From JACWAE01 sp963847595 (lineage in GTDB: Bacteria > Chloroflexota > Dehalococcoidia > SZUA-161), in contig CAWKAJ010000002.1 of assembly GCA_963847595.1 (NCBI GenBank), forward strand, positions 1,116,001 to 1,180,000: a stretch of 64,000 nucleotides of DNA, written 5' to 3'. This document shows positions 42,446 to 51,513 of this stretch, piece after piece. Each line of letters opens with the position of its first letter. Position 1 is the stretch's first letter. The notes under the pieces are model-generated. The model ran no database searches. It had not been told where the DNA came from and worked only from the letters and a program-made list of their open reading frames with translations. Both the position numbers and the translations under genes were made by a program.

Positions 42446-43231
42446 CTAAAAGGCGAGCTCCTGTTTGAGGATGTCGTAAAACCTGTCGCGGGCGCTGCGT
42501 TCGAGCCAGGGGCGATGGCCGCATTTCTCCAGCAGGATGAAGCGGAAGTCTTTCAGAGTTCGAGAAAGAGGCTCCGCGACCCCTGCGGCGGGATGGGGGT
42601 CGTAGTCGCCATGAATGGCGACTACGGGGCACTTGATTACCCTCCCCAACTCCAGAAGCTTGCCGCTGCCTCTGAGCTGCTCGGCCTGCTCCCAGACACC
42701 CTGGAAGACATCGTAGCGGCATTCCAGTATCTCGTCGTCATGAGGCAAGGGGTCGTATGAGTCAGCTTGGGAGAGCAGTTTTCCCAGCCGGGCCAGGGGC
42801 GTGTTTTTGTTCGCAACGGCAGGGTCGTTCAGGGTTTCCATGAGAGAAAGGGCTTCCGCTCTTTTTTCATCGCTGAGCCGAATCAGGCGGGTCTGCGTAA
42901 TGTTCAGGGCATATTTCTCCTCGTAGGGCGCACTGCCGATGAGTATGAGCTTCCTCACGAAGGAAGGATGGCGGGCGGCAAAGATAAAGCTGAGCAGGGC
43001 ACCCCAGGAAAAGCCGATCAAGGTAACGGGGAGCACTGCGTGCTTTTCCAAAACAGCCTTTAGCTCCTGGACTTGCCCTTCAAGCGTGGTCACGGTTTGA
43101 AGCGGCTCTAGAACACCCATAACGCAGGAAAGCTCTCGAGCCACAGGCGCCATTTCGCCGGGCGCACCCGGCCCGCCGTGAATGACAGCTACACGGAAAG
43201 GCTTGTGGCCGTATTTTCTCAGGTTCAGCAT
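42446..43231 (-). CDS. Alpha/beta hydrolase
   Basis: About 261 residues. The oxyanion motif HGGPGAPGEM, nucleophile elbow GFSWGALLS, acid in HGDYDPHP and histidine in CGHRPWLE give a complete Ser-Asp-His triad. HGGPG resembles proline iminopeptidases and related esterases. Substrate unknown. An open frame extends upstream to 43312, but it would start in the REP-like repeat at 43.3 kb, so I prefer the ATG at 43231 although its RBS is poor. Confidence 0.8.
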   Translation of the reverse strand: MLNLRKYGHKPFRVAVIHGGPGAPGEMAPVARELSCVMGVLEPLQTVTTLEGQVQELKAVLEKHAVLPVTLIGFSWGALLSFIFAARHPSFVRKLILIGSAPYEEKYALNITQTRLIRLSDEKRAEALSLMETLNDPAVANKNTPLARLGKLLSQADSYDPLPHDDEILECRYDVFQGVWEQAEQLRGSGKLLELGRVIKCPVVAIHGDYDPHPAAGVAEPLSRTLKDFRFILLEKCGHRPWLERSARDRFYDILKQELAF

Positions 43232-43296
43232 GTTTATACCAAGTTTAACCTGTTCCCGAGCTAGAATAAATGGGGTCGTTTCTTGGGGGAGGTAAT

Positions 43297-43329
43297 TGAG
43301 TAATGAGTGCACGGCGTGCCGTGCTCCTA
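43297..43329. repeat. REP-like palindrome, copy 4 (imperfect)
   Basis: GAGTGCACGGC-GT-GCCGTGCTC with a following CTAC is a diverged member of the GTAGGGGCAC palindrome family. It lies between the hydrolase gene and the small DUF2283 cassette. Confidence 0.6.
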
Positions 43330-43340
43330 CGGGTTGGAAC

Positions 43341-43505
43341 TCACCACTCCAGACACAACTCTTTAGCTACCTTTTCCACAGGTATGCCTTTTGCTTGGGA
43401 AGATAGAGAGCGCTCGAGCCTTTTCTTAAGCCCTGCTTTTAACTCCAGTTTACGCTCGTCTACAAAGCGAATGCTCTTAGTTCTGAACTTGGTTTCTATT
43501 TTCAT
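43341..43505 (-). CDS. Small 54-residue protein paired with DUF2283
   Basis: Reads MKIETKFRTKSIRFVDERKL and continues with a Lys/Arg-rich helix (ELKAGLKKRLERSL) and ends VEKVAKELCLEW. It starts 12 bp after the DUF2283 stop. The size, charge and place are those of a toxin-antitoxin-like partner, but I recognise no family. Coding is supported mainly by the compact arrangement. Confidence 0.5.
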   Translation of the reverse strand: MKIETKFRTKSIRFVDERKLELKAGLKKRLERSLSSQAKGIPVEKVAKELCLEW

Positions 43506-43517
43506 AACGAGAAAACC

Positions 43518-43742
43518 CTACCTTCTTCGGGAAGACTTGGTTATCTCTCTCTTTATTTCTACCGGCAATAGATGTGCCAAATCTACGTGTTCGGATGCTG
43601 AAAGTACCTCTATCCCAACCAATTTCCCCTTTGCATCCATGTCCAGAGTGATATCATCGTCCACTTCCTTGCAGAGGACTTTTTCAGCCTCCCCAATCTT
43701 TAAGTAAAGCGTATCATACTTCGGGTCATAACTGATTCTCAT
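43518..43742 (-). CDS. DUF2283 protein
   Basis: A 74-residue protein with the DUF2283 pattern ISYDPKYDTLYLKIGEAEKV, DDDITLDMDAKGKLVGIEVLSA and EHVDL. Such small beta-rich proteins are often found beside a DUF4258 or other short gene and are suspected to be antitoxins. The ATG lies in CTCATGATTCAT-type sequence with no strong RBS. Confidence 0.75.
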   Translation of the reverse strand: MRISYDPKYDTLYLKIGEAEKVLCKEVDDDITLDMDAKGKLVGIEVLSASEHVDLAHLLPVEIKREITKSSRRR

Positions 43743-43809
43743 GATTCATCAACCGATAATAGGATACCTTTGCAGAATTATATAGTAAGCGATGGAGAAA
43801 AGAAAATAA

Positions 43810-43831
43810 GGGGCGGTTCGCGAACCGCCCC
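43810..43831 (-). terminator. Palindrome after fdhA, REP-like copy 5
   Basis: GGGGCGGTTCG followed by CGAACCGCCCC is a perfect 22-bp palindrome with a CTACG edge, 27 bp beyond the fdhA stop. The position fits a terminator of the formate dehydrogenase gene, and the edge fits the REP-like family. Confidence 0.6.
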
Positions 43832-43858
43832 TACGTTGCCTCTAATCAGGAACCTAAC

Positions 43859-46800
43859 TCAGGAAGGCACTTTCTCGGTAAGCTTCTCCACCTTCACGGC
43901 GCAGAACTTGAGCTCGGGGATTTTGGATACGGGGTCCAGCGCGGGATTGGTGAGCAGGTTGGTGGCGCTCTCCGCGAAATGGAAGGTCATGAAGACCACT
44001 CCCTTCATTAAGCTCTGAGTTACTTTCGCCTTCGCTGGCACCTTGCCCCTGCGTGAGATTACCAGCACCTTGTCCCCGTCAGCAATGCCCAGTGCTTTGG
44101 CATCCTGAGGATTAATCTCAACCTCCTCCTCACCTTTCAACTGGCTCAGTCCCCTGGACTTGCGGGTCATGGTCCCGGTGTGGTAATGGAACAGGCTGCG
44201 TCCCGTGGTGAGCACCAGGGGATAAGCCTCGTCGGGCCGCTCCTTGGGCGGCCTGTACTCCAGCGCGGCGAACCTGCCCTTGCCGCGGGTGAACATGCTC
44301 TCATGGAGGAACTGCAATCCGGGATGGTCTTCCGTGGGACAGGGCCATTGCAAGCCGCCGCTATCCAATCTGGCATAGGTGATGCCGCCATACGAAGGCG
44401 TGAGGTCGGCAATCTCCTTCATAATATCCGCAGCGCTGGTGAACTCGAAGCCTTTGCTCCTCATCCTCCTGGCTATCTCGCAGACAATTTGCCAGTCCGG
44501 CTTGGCGCTGCCCGGAGGAGCGACAGCTTTACGCACCCGCTGCACGCGACGTTCGGTGTTGGTGAAAGTACCATCCCTCTCGGCAAAGCTCGTCCCGGGC
44601 AGTACTACATGCGCCAGCTGCGCTGTCTCGGTGAGGAATATGTCCTGCACCACCAGGAACTCGAGCTTGCTCAACGCCTCTTTGATATGTTTGGCGTCGG
44701 GGTCGCTGAGCACCGGGTTCTCACCTATGATGTAAACAGCCTTGATTTTGCCTTCCTCCATGGCCGGGAACATATCTGTGAGCATAAGCCCTGGCTCTGT
44801 GGGCAGGGTGCAGCCCCAGGCAGCCTCGAATTTCGACCTGGCGCTGGCAGCAGATACCGGCTGATAGGCGGTAAACACATTGGGCAGAGCGCCCATATCG
44901 CATGAACCCTGGACATTGTTCTGGCCGCGCAGCGGGTTCACGCCCGAAGCCCACTTGCCCACATTGCCCGTGAGCATGGCGAGGTTGGCTACAGCCAGCA
45001 CATTGTCGGTGCCGTGGGAGTGCTGGGTGATGCCCATAGCGTAGAGAATGGAGGCAGGGTCACTGGTGGCATATACCCGGGCTGCCTCGGCGATAGCGGT
45101 CGCAGGGACGCCGGTGATCTCAGAGACAAGGTCGAGGTTGAAGCCCTTGAGAGAGTTCTTGAATTCCTCGAAGTTCTCGCAGCGCTGCTCGACGAATGCT
45201 TTATTCAGAAGGCCCTCGTCAAGTATCACCCGACACAAGCCCATGAGCAAAGCCACATCTGTGCCGGGACGGTGGCGCAGCCAGATATGGGCCATGCGGC
45301 ACAGCGGAATCTGGCGGGGGTCAGCAACGATGAGCTTGGCACCCTTGTCCACCGCCTTCTTTATTTGAAGGGCGATCACGGGATGGTCTTCGGTGGTATT
45401 GGTCCCGATAGCGAAGATGCACTTGGTATCCGCAATCTCCTCTATGGAGTTGGTCATAGCGCCACTGCCAAAGCTCATGGCCAGACCGGCCACAGTGGGC
45501 GAGTGTCAGAGACGGGCACAGTGGTCTATGTTGTTCGTGTCCATCACCGCCCGCGTGAACTTCTGGAAGACGTAGTTGTCCTCGTTGGTGCACTTGGCGG
45601 AGGATATGCCGGCGAACTGTTTGCCCTTATATCCGGCGAGCCTGACCGTTATCAGGTCGTAGGCCTCGCCCCAGGTGGCTTCCACAAACTCGCCGTTCTT
45701 CTGCTTGATGAGAGGCGAGGTGAGGCGCTCGGGAGAGTTCACGAAATCGAGACCGAACTTGCCTTTGACGCAGGCCTGTCCCTTATTAGCAGGCCCCTTG
45801 CGGTCGGGGACGACGCGCATGATTTTCTCGTCTTTAACCTCGAGCTTGAGCTGGCAGCCCACGCCGCAGTAGGGGCAGATGGTAGTCACCACGCGGTCAG
45901 GAGCGCCTGCACCTATGGCGCTGCGCTCTATGAGCGCCACCACCGGGCAGGCATCCACGCAAGCGCCACAGAACTGGCAGTTGGCCTCTTTGAGGTTGAG
46001 TTTATTGGGCGGAGCGATGACGTTGCACTGGAGGCATCGCTGTGTTTCCGCTATCGCAATATCTTTGGGGACCTCCAGCTCGACCTCATCGAAGTTGTTA
46101 ATTCTGTCTTTGGCATGAAGATGAGAAAAGACAGCCAATTTCTCCGGCGGAAGCTCTTGCTCTGTGAAATGAGTGGCTTCTTCAGGAGCGACGAGCGATT
46201 CCGAGATGTCGCCCTTGCCGCCCAGGTAACGGTCTATGGCTTCCGCGCCCCTTCTCCCTGCCGCTATGGCCTCGATGACAGTGGAGGGGCCGCTGACGCA
46301 GTCTCCGCCGGCGAAAACGCCCTGGCGGCTGGTCTGCAAACTGGCATCCGCCTTGACCACGTTGCCTTTCCCCGCTTCAACCTTGAAGCCTGCGGGGATA
46401 TCGGTGCGCTGCCCGATAGCAGCAATCAGGGTATCAAGCTCGCTAACGAACTCGCTGCCCTTGATGGGGACAGGGCGACGTCTGCCGCTGGCATCTGGCT
46501 CTCCCAGCTCCATGCGTATGCATTCAAGTTTCAATTTGTGGCCCTCGCGGGTTACCTTGGAAGGCGCAGCCAGATAGATAATCTCGATGTCCTCTTCCAG
46601 CGCTGCATCCACCTCCTCAGGGTTGGCCGGCATCTCGGCGCGCGTGCGGCGGTAGATGATTCTCACCTTCCTGGCACCCAGGCGCAAAGCAATGCGGGCT
46701 GCATCAATAGCGACATTGCCGCCACCGACAACAGCCACCTCTTTGCCCACGTTTATCTTCTCGCCGAGGTTGACCCGGCGCAGGAACTCAGCCGATTCAA

Positions 46801-47965
46801 TGACACCGGGCAGGTTATCGCCGTCCACACCCAGGCTCATCCCCTGATGCGCGCCCAGGCCCAGGAAAATTGCGTTGAATCCCTGCTCGAAGAGCGAGTC
46901 CAGAGACTCGACTCTGGCGTTATATTTAATCTCAACGCCGAAGCTCTTAATATCGTCAACCTCACCCTGGAGTATGTTGCGGGGCAGACGGTAAGCGGGG
47001 ATGCCCACTCTCATCATGCCGCCAGCCTCGGGCAAGGCCTCGAAGACGGTCACCTTATGGCCCTGTTTAGCCAGATAGTAGGCAGCAGTCAGGCCTGCAG
47101 GGCCAGCGCCTACCACAGCTACTTTCTTGCCTGTAGGCGGCAGCTTCTTGGCCCGCTTCTTCCAGGAATCGTCGCTGTTATCGGCAGCGTAACGCTTCAT
47201 CATCCTGATGCAGAGAGGCTTATCCACCTCTTTGCCGCGCTGGCAAGCCTGCTCACAGGGATGGACGCAGACCCGCCCCAGCGAGCCGGGGAAAGGAACC
47301 CTCTCTCGAATCACAGCCAGGGAAGCTGAGGGCCTGCCGCGGGCGATGAGGCGCAGGTAGCGGGGTATATCTATGCCGGCAGGACAAGCCTTATGGCAGG
47401 GGTAGGCAAACTCGATGGCCCTGGCGCCCCTGATGTCGTTGCAGACTCGGACGCAGCGTTCGCAGAGTATGCAGTAGTTGTTATCACGAATCCAGAACGG
47501 GCTGTCCTCGCGGACGGGCAGCTTCTTCGGGACATAGGCTGGCAACTCGTCGAGACCGATGTGGTCAATCGCCCTTTGTAGCTCTCCATCGCCGCCCTTC
47601 AAGGTATTCTCGTAGGCAGCGCCATGCTCATTGTGTCCACCCCTGAGGGAGGCATCGGGGTATCGGGAGAGCATGAGTTTCAGGCTGTGATGGCGCAGTT
47701 TCTGGAGGCGCAGCTTGTTGGTATGGACAACCATTCGTTCAGCTACAGGGGTGATACAAGCCAGTTGGGGATCGGCGACCCCTTTCACCTCAACGACGCA
47801 GAGTCGGCAGGCCCTGTCTGGCTGTAACTCAGCCAGGGGTTTCAGGCCCGGGTAGTTACAGAGGGCCGGTATGTAGATGCCGGACTTCTCGGCGGCCTTG
47901 AGAATAGTTGTCCCCTCCTCCACCTTGACCTCTCGGGAGTCGATGGTAAGAGTGATTTCTTTCAA
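43859..47965 (-). CDS. fdhA: Selenocysteine formate dehydrogenase alpha subunit with inserted GltD module
   Basis: One 1368-residue protein read through an in-frame TGA at 45508-45506. The codons around it give DHCARL-U-HSPTVAGLAM, the exact site of the molybdenum/tungsten-bound Sec of formate dehydrogenases (Sec820). Domains: [2Fe-2S] (Cys36, 53, 56, 70); a segment where the usual His-Cys3 cluster has lost its cysteines (98-130); first ferredoxin cluster (Cys165, 168, 171, 175). A full GltD domain (about 185-590) follows, with FAD motif VVGAGPAG and NAD(P) motif VVGGGNVAIDAAR. Then come the second ferredoxin cluster (Cys663-673), the Moco-domain cluster (CPYCGVGC, Cys732) and the molybdopterin catalytic domains. 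It oxidises formate or reduces CO2. The GltD part suggests direct NADPH coupling. The start is TTG 47965. Confidence 0.92.
45478..45492 (-). ncRNA. Bacterial SECIS hairpin in fdhA
   Basis: Thirteen bases after the TGA, the mRNA has TGGCC-GGTCT-GGCCA: a perfect 5-bp stem with the GGTCT loop. E. coli fdhF has the same GGUCU loop at the same distance, where SelB binds. It lies within coding sequence. Confidence 0.82.
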
Positions 47966-48556
47966 CTTTGCACCCCGCTAGAGATAAATTAAGAATAGAT
48001 AAATATTAGAGGTCTATCTCAATTCCTTGGTTGACAGGGCAGTCTGCCACTCGCGATACGAAACCGTGTGAAAGGCGCACACACAAAGAAGGAGCCCAGC
48101 TGGCACAATACAACCATGCAGCCGAACTCCTGATACGCCTTTTGCAGAACAACGATCGGCACCTCTCATTCCGCTACGGAGAGTGCCGGCATCTCAGCCA
48201 GCTTCAGACCAAATACTTGAGTGAAAGCCCCAGTTCAGTATACCTAGAAACGGTGAGCTTTTCAAGGTTCTGTGCTCGCCGAGAACACCAGGGCCTATGC
48301 CCTAACGGGGCTGGGGCCGACCTAGAAATACGAATGACAAACTCTTAACCCGCTGATTAAGAGTCTGGTTATCTACGATTTCTGCCTCGCGGTGCTATCA
48401 GTTCGGTTTTGCGGTGTCAAGGATGAATGAGATTTTGTCTGCACAGGGACAGACCGTTTGTGGCGCAAGTAGTCGAGTCGAATTCAAATCAAGTATTCCG
48501 TAGAAAAATCTGTAGAGATTTCGCTTGGTGCCCAATGGAGGTGATTACCAGTGTAG
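47966..48556. other. Intergenic region with direct-repeat copy 1
   Basis: About 590 bp upstream of fdhA. Besides the 99-bp direct repeat (48181-48279) I find no gene. Open frames here are short and their putative products look non-protein-like. The fdhA promoter must lie in 47970-48050 but is not obvious. Confidence 0.5.
48181..48279. repeat. 99-bp direct repeat, left copy
   Basis: From GAGTGCCGGCATCTCAGCCA to TGTGCTCGC, about 93% identical to 49965-50062 in the same orientation. The pair encloses the three-gene cassette 48557-49661. Confidence 0.8.
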
Positions 48557-48823
48557 TTAAATCAGTTTCTTGTCGCGGAGAATTTGGATGTAGTCTTCTC
48601 GAGAAAGATGACATCCAACAGCTGCTCTAAGCTGTTCCTCATTAAGTTTGAGCTGTTGTCTGATACTGTACTGCATAGGAAGGTCACCGCGTTTGTTCGA
48701 CCTTCTAGTACGAGTTATTATGCGACCCTCATATTCAAACCATGCAAGTCGGTCGCCGCTATTTCGCACTGTCAATCCGAACTTGGTGACCAAGTGTTCA
48801 AACTCGTGGTCTTTAATCGTCAT
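48557..48823 (-). CDS. Small protein, possible HicA-like toxin
   Basis: An 88-residue basic protein (LVTKFGLTVRNSGDRLAWFE, RIITRTRRSNKRGDLP, LSREDYIQILRDKKLI). The first part looks like a small alpha-beta nucleic-acid-binding fold, and the second is helical. I cannot place it in a named family. Its ATG overlaps the stop of the upstream gene (ATGA), so the two are translated together. The pairing with a HicB-like partner suggests a toxin-antitoxin role, which is inference. Confidence 0.6.
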   Translation of the reverse strand: MTIKDHEFEHLVTKFGLTVRNSGDRLAWFEYEGRIITRTRRSNKRGDLPMQYSIRQQLKLNEEQLRAAVGCHLSREDYIQILRDKKLI

Positions 48824-49233
48824 CGCTTCTGAATCTTCTTATTTAACGCGCGCCATACTTTCGTGAGGTCTGCACTAAGTCGCTCTTGCTCGTTCTCTAA
48901 AGCAAAATAGAGCTCCGCAATTGCTCTTTGTAGGTCAACCAATGCTTCAGACCGATTGTTGCCAAATCCGAACTCGTTGAATTCCACAGCCTCTGCTACA
49001 ACCTGGTCTGCATCAATCCCAAAATTAACTCTAAACGGCGAGCGTACTCGAAGTCTAGCGTCACGCAAAGAGCCAACAAGTATTCCTTTAGCTGCGACTT
49101 CACTAATCCTTCTCTGTCGTAGTATAGCAACATGATGTGTTTTGCACAAAGCCATAAGTCCGACTTCCTCGTCTCCAATTCGACCTACTGGTTTTGTGTA
49201 GGGTTCAATCTTAGCCAAAACTTGAGCCGGCAT
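48820..49233 (-). CDS. Unknown protein with HicB-like C-terminal segment
   Basis: A 137-residue protein. Its first 70 residues have no known pattern. The rest, FGIDADQVVAEAVEFNEFGF then NNRSEALVDLQRAIAELYFALE, resembles the strand plus EAL-x-x-L-x-x-AI helix of HicB-type proteins. A further helix ends it (LTKVWRALNKKIQKR). It lies between the DUF6941-like gene (11-bp gap) and the small basic protein. Function unknown; antitoxin is one guess. Confidence 0.6.
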   Translation of the reverse strand: MPAQVLAKIEPYTKPVGRIGDEEVGLMALCKTHHVAILRQRRISEVAAKGILVGSLRDARLRVRSPFRVNFGIDADQVVAEAVEFNEFGFGNNRSEALVDLQRAIAELYFALENEQERLSADLTKVWRALNKKIQKR

Positions 49234-49244
49234 CTCCTTCTCCT

Positions 49245-49661
49245 CTAATTGACAGTTCGAGGCAGAGCATCAACACAAGTTGAACCTAGGTACATTGAAT
49301 TCGCCCATATCTGGAATTCATATCGCCCCTCTTTAGGAATGGGTAGCGGCGGGAATTCAATGTGCATTTCCGTTGCACCCGCAGGGTCATTACACTCCAC
49401 AGCGCCCTTAGCGCCTGCCAGTATTTGGCCTGTAGAAACCTCAACAAACTTAGCTTCAAATTCATAATAGCCCTGGGCGTCTGTAATTCTAAAGAATAGC
49501 GAGAATGGTCTTTTAGTTGGAAACTTCGTCACACTTATGTTATTGAAGAGACCAACAAGCGTATGCTTCCCTGTTGAAGGATCTCGACACGCTACGTCAC
49601 AAATTATAGCTGCCGATAAATGCGGCACGACCTTACTAAGAGGCTTCGCTTCCTTTGCCAT
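49245..49661 (-). CDS. DUF6941-like beta-sandwich protein
   Basis: A 138-residue protein, mostly beta-strand: HLSAAIICDVACRDPSTGKH, LVGLFNNISVTKFP, FSLFFRITDAQGYYEFEAKF, then HIEFPPLPIPKEGRYEFQIW and STCVDALP. The order fits DUF6941 (a sandwich protein of unknown role seen in many bacteria). It is the first gene of a three-gene operon bracketed by direct repeats. No signal peptide is visible. Confidence 0.7.
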   Translation of the reverse strand: MAKEAKPLSKVVPHLSAAIICDVACRDPSTGKHTLVGLFNNISVTKFPTKRPFSLFFRITDAQGYYEFEAKFVEVSTGQILAGAKGAVECNDPAGATEMHIEFPPLPIPKEGRYEFQIWANSMYLGSTCVDALPRTVN

Positions 49662-50175
49662 AGAATTCTACTCTATACAATTATAACAGGGACTTACATT
49701 TTGTGATAGTCTTTAGCGAATGTCAATAGTATAACAGATTGTGTACAAGCAGTACTTTGGTAGTCAAAAATTTGAAGAGAACGCTAGCCACGAATTTCAA
49801 TCAAGCATTAGCTAACGGAATCACAGAGATTCTCGGGATTGGGGCTTCTTGGATTAACTTTCGTCACTTGTTTGTGCTTGGCTCCCAGACGTTTCCAGTC
49901 TACCAGCGAGCGAGCTAGGTCTGCCTTCCTTCATTTCGAGGAATTCTATCATATGTGCCATTCCGAGTGCCGGCATCTCAGCCAGCGTCAGACCAAATAC
50001 TCGCGTGAAGCCCCAGTTCAGTATGCCTAGAAACGGGGAGCTTTTCAAGGTTCTGTGCTCGCGGTAGTGTATCATTTTGAAATGGGGTAATCCATAAAAT
50101 ACCCGAAAGGGGGTAACGGGTCATTTGCTGGTCGTATATGGTTCTTATGCACTTTAGCGCATTGTTCAGTTAAAA
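49662..50175. other. Intergenic region with direct-repeat copy 2
   Basis: About 510 bp between the cassette and the insertion sequence. It holds the repeat at 49965-50062 and, next to it, TAGTGTATCATTTTGAAATG, similar to sequence before the transposase remnant at 22.03 kb. No gene was found. Confidence 0.5.
49965..50062. repeat. 98-bp direct repeat, right copy
   Basis: Matches 48181-48279 with about seven differences, including one base fewer in the CGTGAAGCCCC part. On the minus strand it lies inside a 73-codon frame, but the same frame is broken in the other copy, so it is not treated as coding. Confidence 0.8.
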
Positions 50176-51074
50176 ATCCGACAGTCCATATAAAATATGG
50201 ACATGCTTAATGAGACACTGATAGCTTTATGCGAGGAACTCCACCAACAGGGATTGCCCAAATCACACATTGCCCAGAGGTTGGGAAAGAATCGAGAAAC
50301 GATTCATATCTGGATTAAGGGGATAGAACAGTATGGTCTCATTGAATTTCTCGACAGATACCGCCAGGCTAAGAAAGGAGAAAGAGCGAAAAGGAAGGCT
50401 GACCCCATAGTCAAAAGATGGATTTGGGAGATACGTGAAAGGGAATACGATTGTTGCGGGCAAAAGATTCAGTATTTCCTCAACCTTGAGCATGGCATTC
50501 ACCTGTCTGTCCCTAAAATCTATGAAATACTATCAGAGAAGTACATTATCCGTCCCAGGTGGAAGAAAAACAAAGTAAGAGGAGAAGTACCCCAAGCATC
50601 AATGCCGAGAGAAGTAGTTCAGATGGATACTATCGACTTTGGTGAGCTTTATGCCTTTACCGCGATCGACATTTTTACTAGAGAAGCAGATATACTCATC
50701 GCAACTGAATTGACTGCTGATCTGGGATGTCAGTTCTTGCATCAGAGTATGAGACGCCGGTTTGACGGTCACGTTAAGCTGCTTCAAACAGACGGCGGGC
50801 CTGAGTTTAAAGCGGCATTTGAAAGTAATGCGCCATTGTTCTGTGATAGACACCGTGTCGCTCGACCTTACCGGAAGAATGAGCAATCCTACATCGAGAG
50901 TTTTAACCGAACCGTAAGAAAAGAATGCTTGGGATGGGTTAAGTACAGAGTATCGCAATTATCAGAATGCCGGGATATGGCAGAAATTTTTCTGAGGCGG
51001 TATCATTACCACAGGCCACATATGGGACGAGGAATGACACCTCCATTATCTAACAGGGAGGGAGACTGTCGGAT
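50176..51074 (+). mobile_element. IS481-like insertion sequence
   Basis: ATCCGACAGTC (50176-50186) and GACTGTCGGAT (51064-51074) are perfect 11-bp terminal inverted repeats; outside them TTAAAA and TTTAAT keep part of the match. The element is about 0.9 kb and holds one transposase gene whose last codons run through the right end. No clear target duplication could be seen. Confidence 0.65.
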
Positions 51075-51084
51075 ATTAAAGTAG
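50197..51084 (+). CDS. IS481-like DDE transposase
   Basis: A 295-residue transposase. The N-terminal HTH (LPKSHIAQRLGKNRETIHIW) is followed by a spacer and an integrase core. The catalytic residues are in VVQMDTIDFG (Asp), LLQTDGGPEF (Asp) and SYIESFNRTVRKE (Glu). The final YHYHRPHMGRGMTPP is the family's usual end. It is complete and may still be active. It catalyses cut-and-paste or copy-out of the element. Confidence 0.9.
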   Translation: MDMLNETLIALCEELHQQGLPKSHIAQRLGKNRETIHIWIKGIEQYGLIEFLDRYRQAKKGERAKRKADPIVKRWIWEIREREYDCCGQKIQYFLNLEHGIHLSVPKIYEILSEKYIIRPRWKKNKVRGEVPQASMPREVVQMDTIDFGELYAFTAIDIFTREADILIATELTADLGCQFLHQSMRRRFDGHVKLLQTDGGPEFKAAFESNAPLFCDRHRVARPYRKNEQSYIESFNRTVRKECLGWVKYRVSQLSECRDMAEIFLRRYHYHRPHMGRGMTPPLSNREGDCRILK

Positions 51085-51160
51085 AATTAAGCGTTTAGTT
51101 GATTTCATATTAGGCTTGTGCTACTGTGTTTATTTAAGGGATGGCTAGAAAGGAGAGGCA

Positions 51161-51319
51161 ATGAGCCTATTCGATCACCTTTTAGAAGTAGCGGTGGAAC
51201 ACCCGATAATTACTGGCGCTGGTGCTGCTTTCTTTGCGAGTGTCCCTGCTGCTCTACTTGGACAAATGGGGCTAGCTGTGCTTCTTGTTTTTGCTGGCGT
51301 ACTGCTCGGTAGCCTCTAA
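51161..51319 (+). CDS. 52-residue membrane protein
   Basis: Starts MSLFDHLLEVAVEHPIITGA and continues as a single hydrophobic stretch of about 30 residues ending GVLLGSL. GAAAGGAGAGGCA is an excellent ribosome binding site directly before the ATG. A longer frame at 51118 on the same strand is a shadow with a cysteine- and tryptophan-rich product. Unknown function. Confidence 0.6.
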   Translation: MSLFDHLLEVAVEHPIITGAGAAFFASVPAALLGQMGLAVLLVFAGVLLGSL

Positions 51320-51513
51320 ATATACCTTTCAACAAGGTAAGGAAGCTAGCTAGCGAAACCATCGCCTTGCGAAGCTAACGTCAAGGCTTAAGTTGATTGT
51401 GCCCTCCTTCTACCTCTTTAATATAAGCATCTCCTCTAGTATCACCAGCTCGACTTCTATACTCTCTGCCTCTAAGGTTGACTTCCACCATTCTTGGAAA
51501 AGAGCTGAACAAA

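Noticed and set aside
43303..43707. A 134-codon plus-strand frame over the DUF2283 region
   Set aside because: DUF2283 on the opposite strand is a recognisable family, and this frame starts within a palindromic repeat.
45014..47329. A 771-codon open frame on the plus strand opposite fdhA
   Set aside because: It is antisense to well-defined Fe-S and Rossmann motifs of fdhA, has a low-complexity His/Gly/Ala-rich product and no RBS. It follows from the high G+C third positions of the real gene.
49854..50075. A 73-codon minus-strand frame in the right direct repeat
   Set aside because: The matching frame in the left copy is broken by one extra base and stops, so selection for a protein is unlikely.
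51118..51312. A 64-codon frame starting MLLCLFKGWLERRGNEP
   Set aside because: The same DNA encodes a 52-residue membrane protein with an excellent RBS in another frame (51161-51319). The longer frame is rich in Cys and Trp and looks like a shadow.
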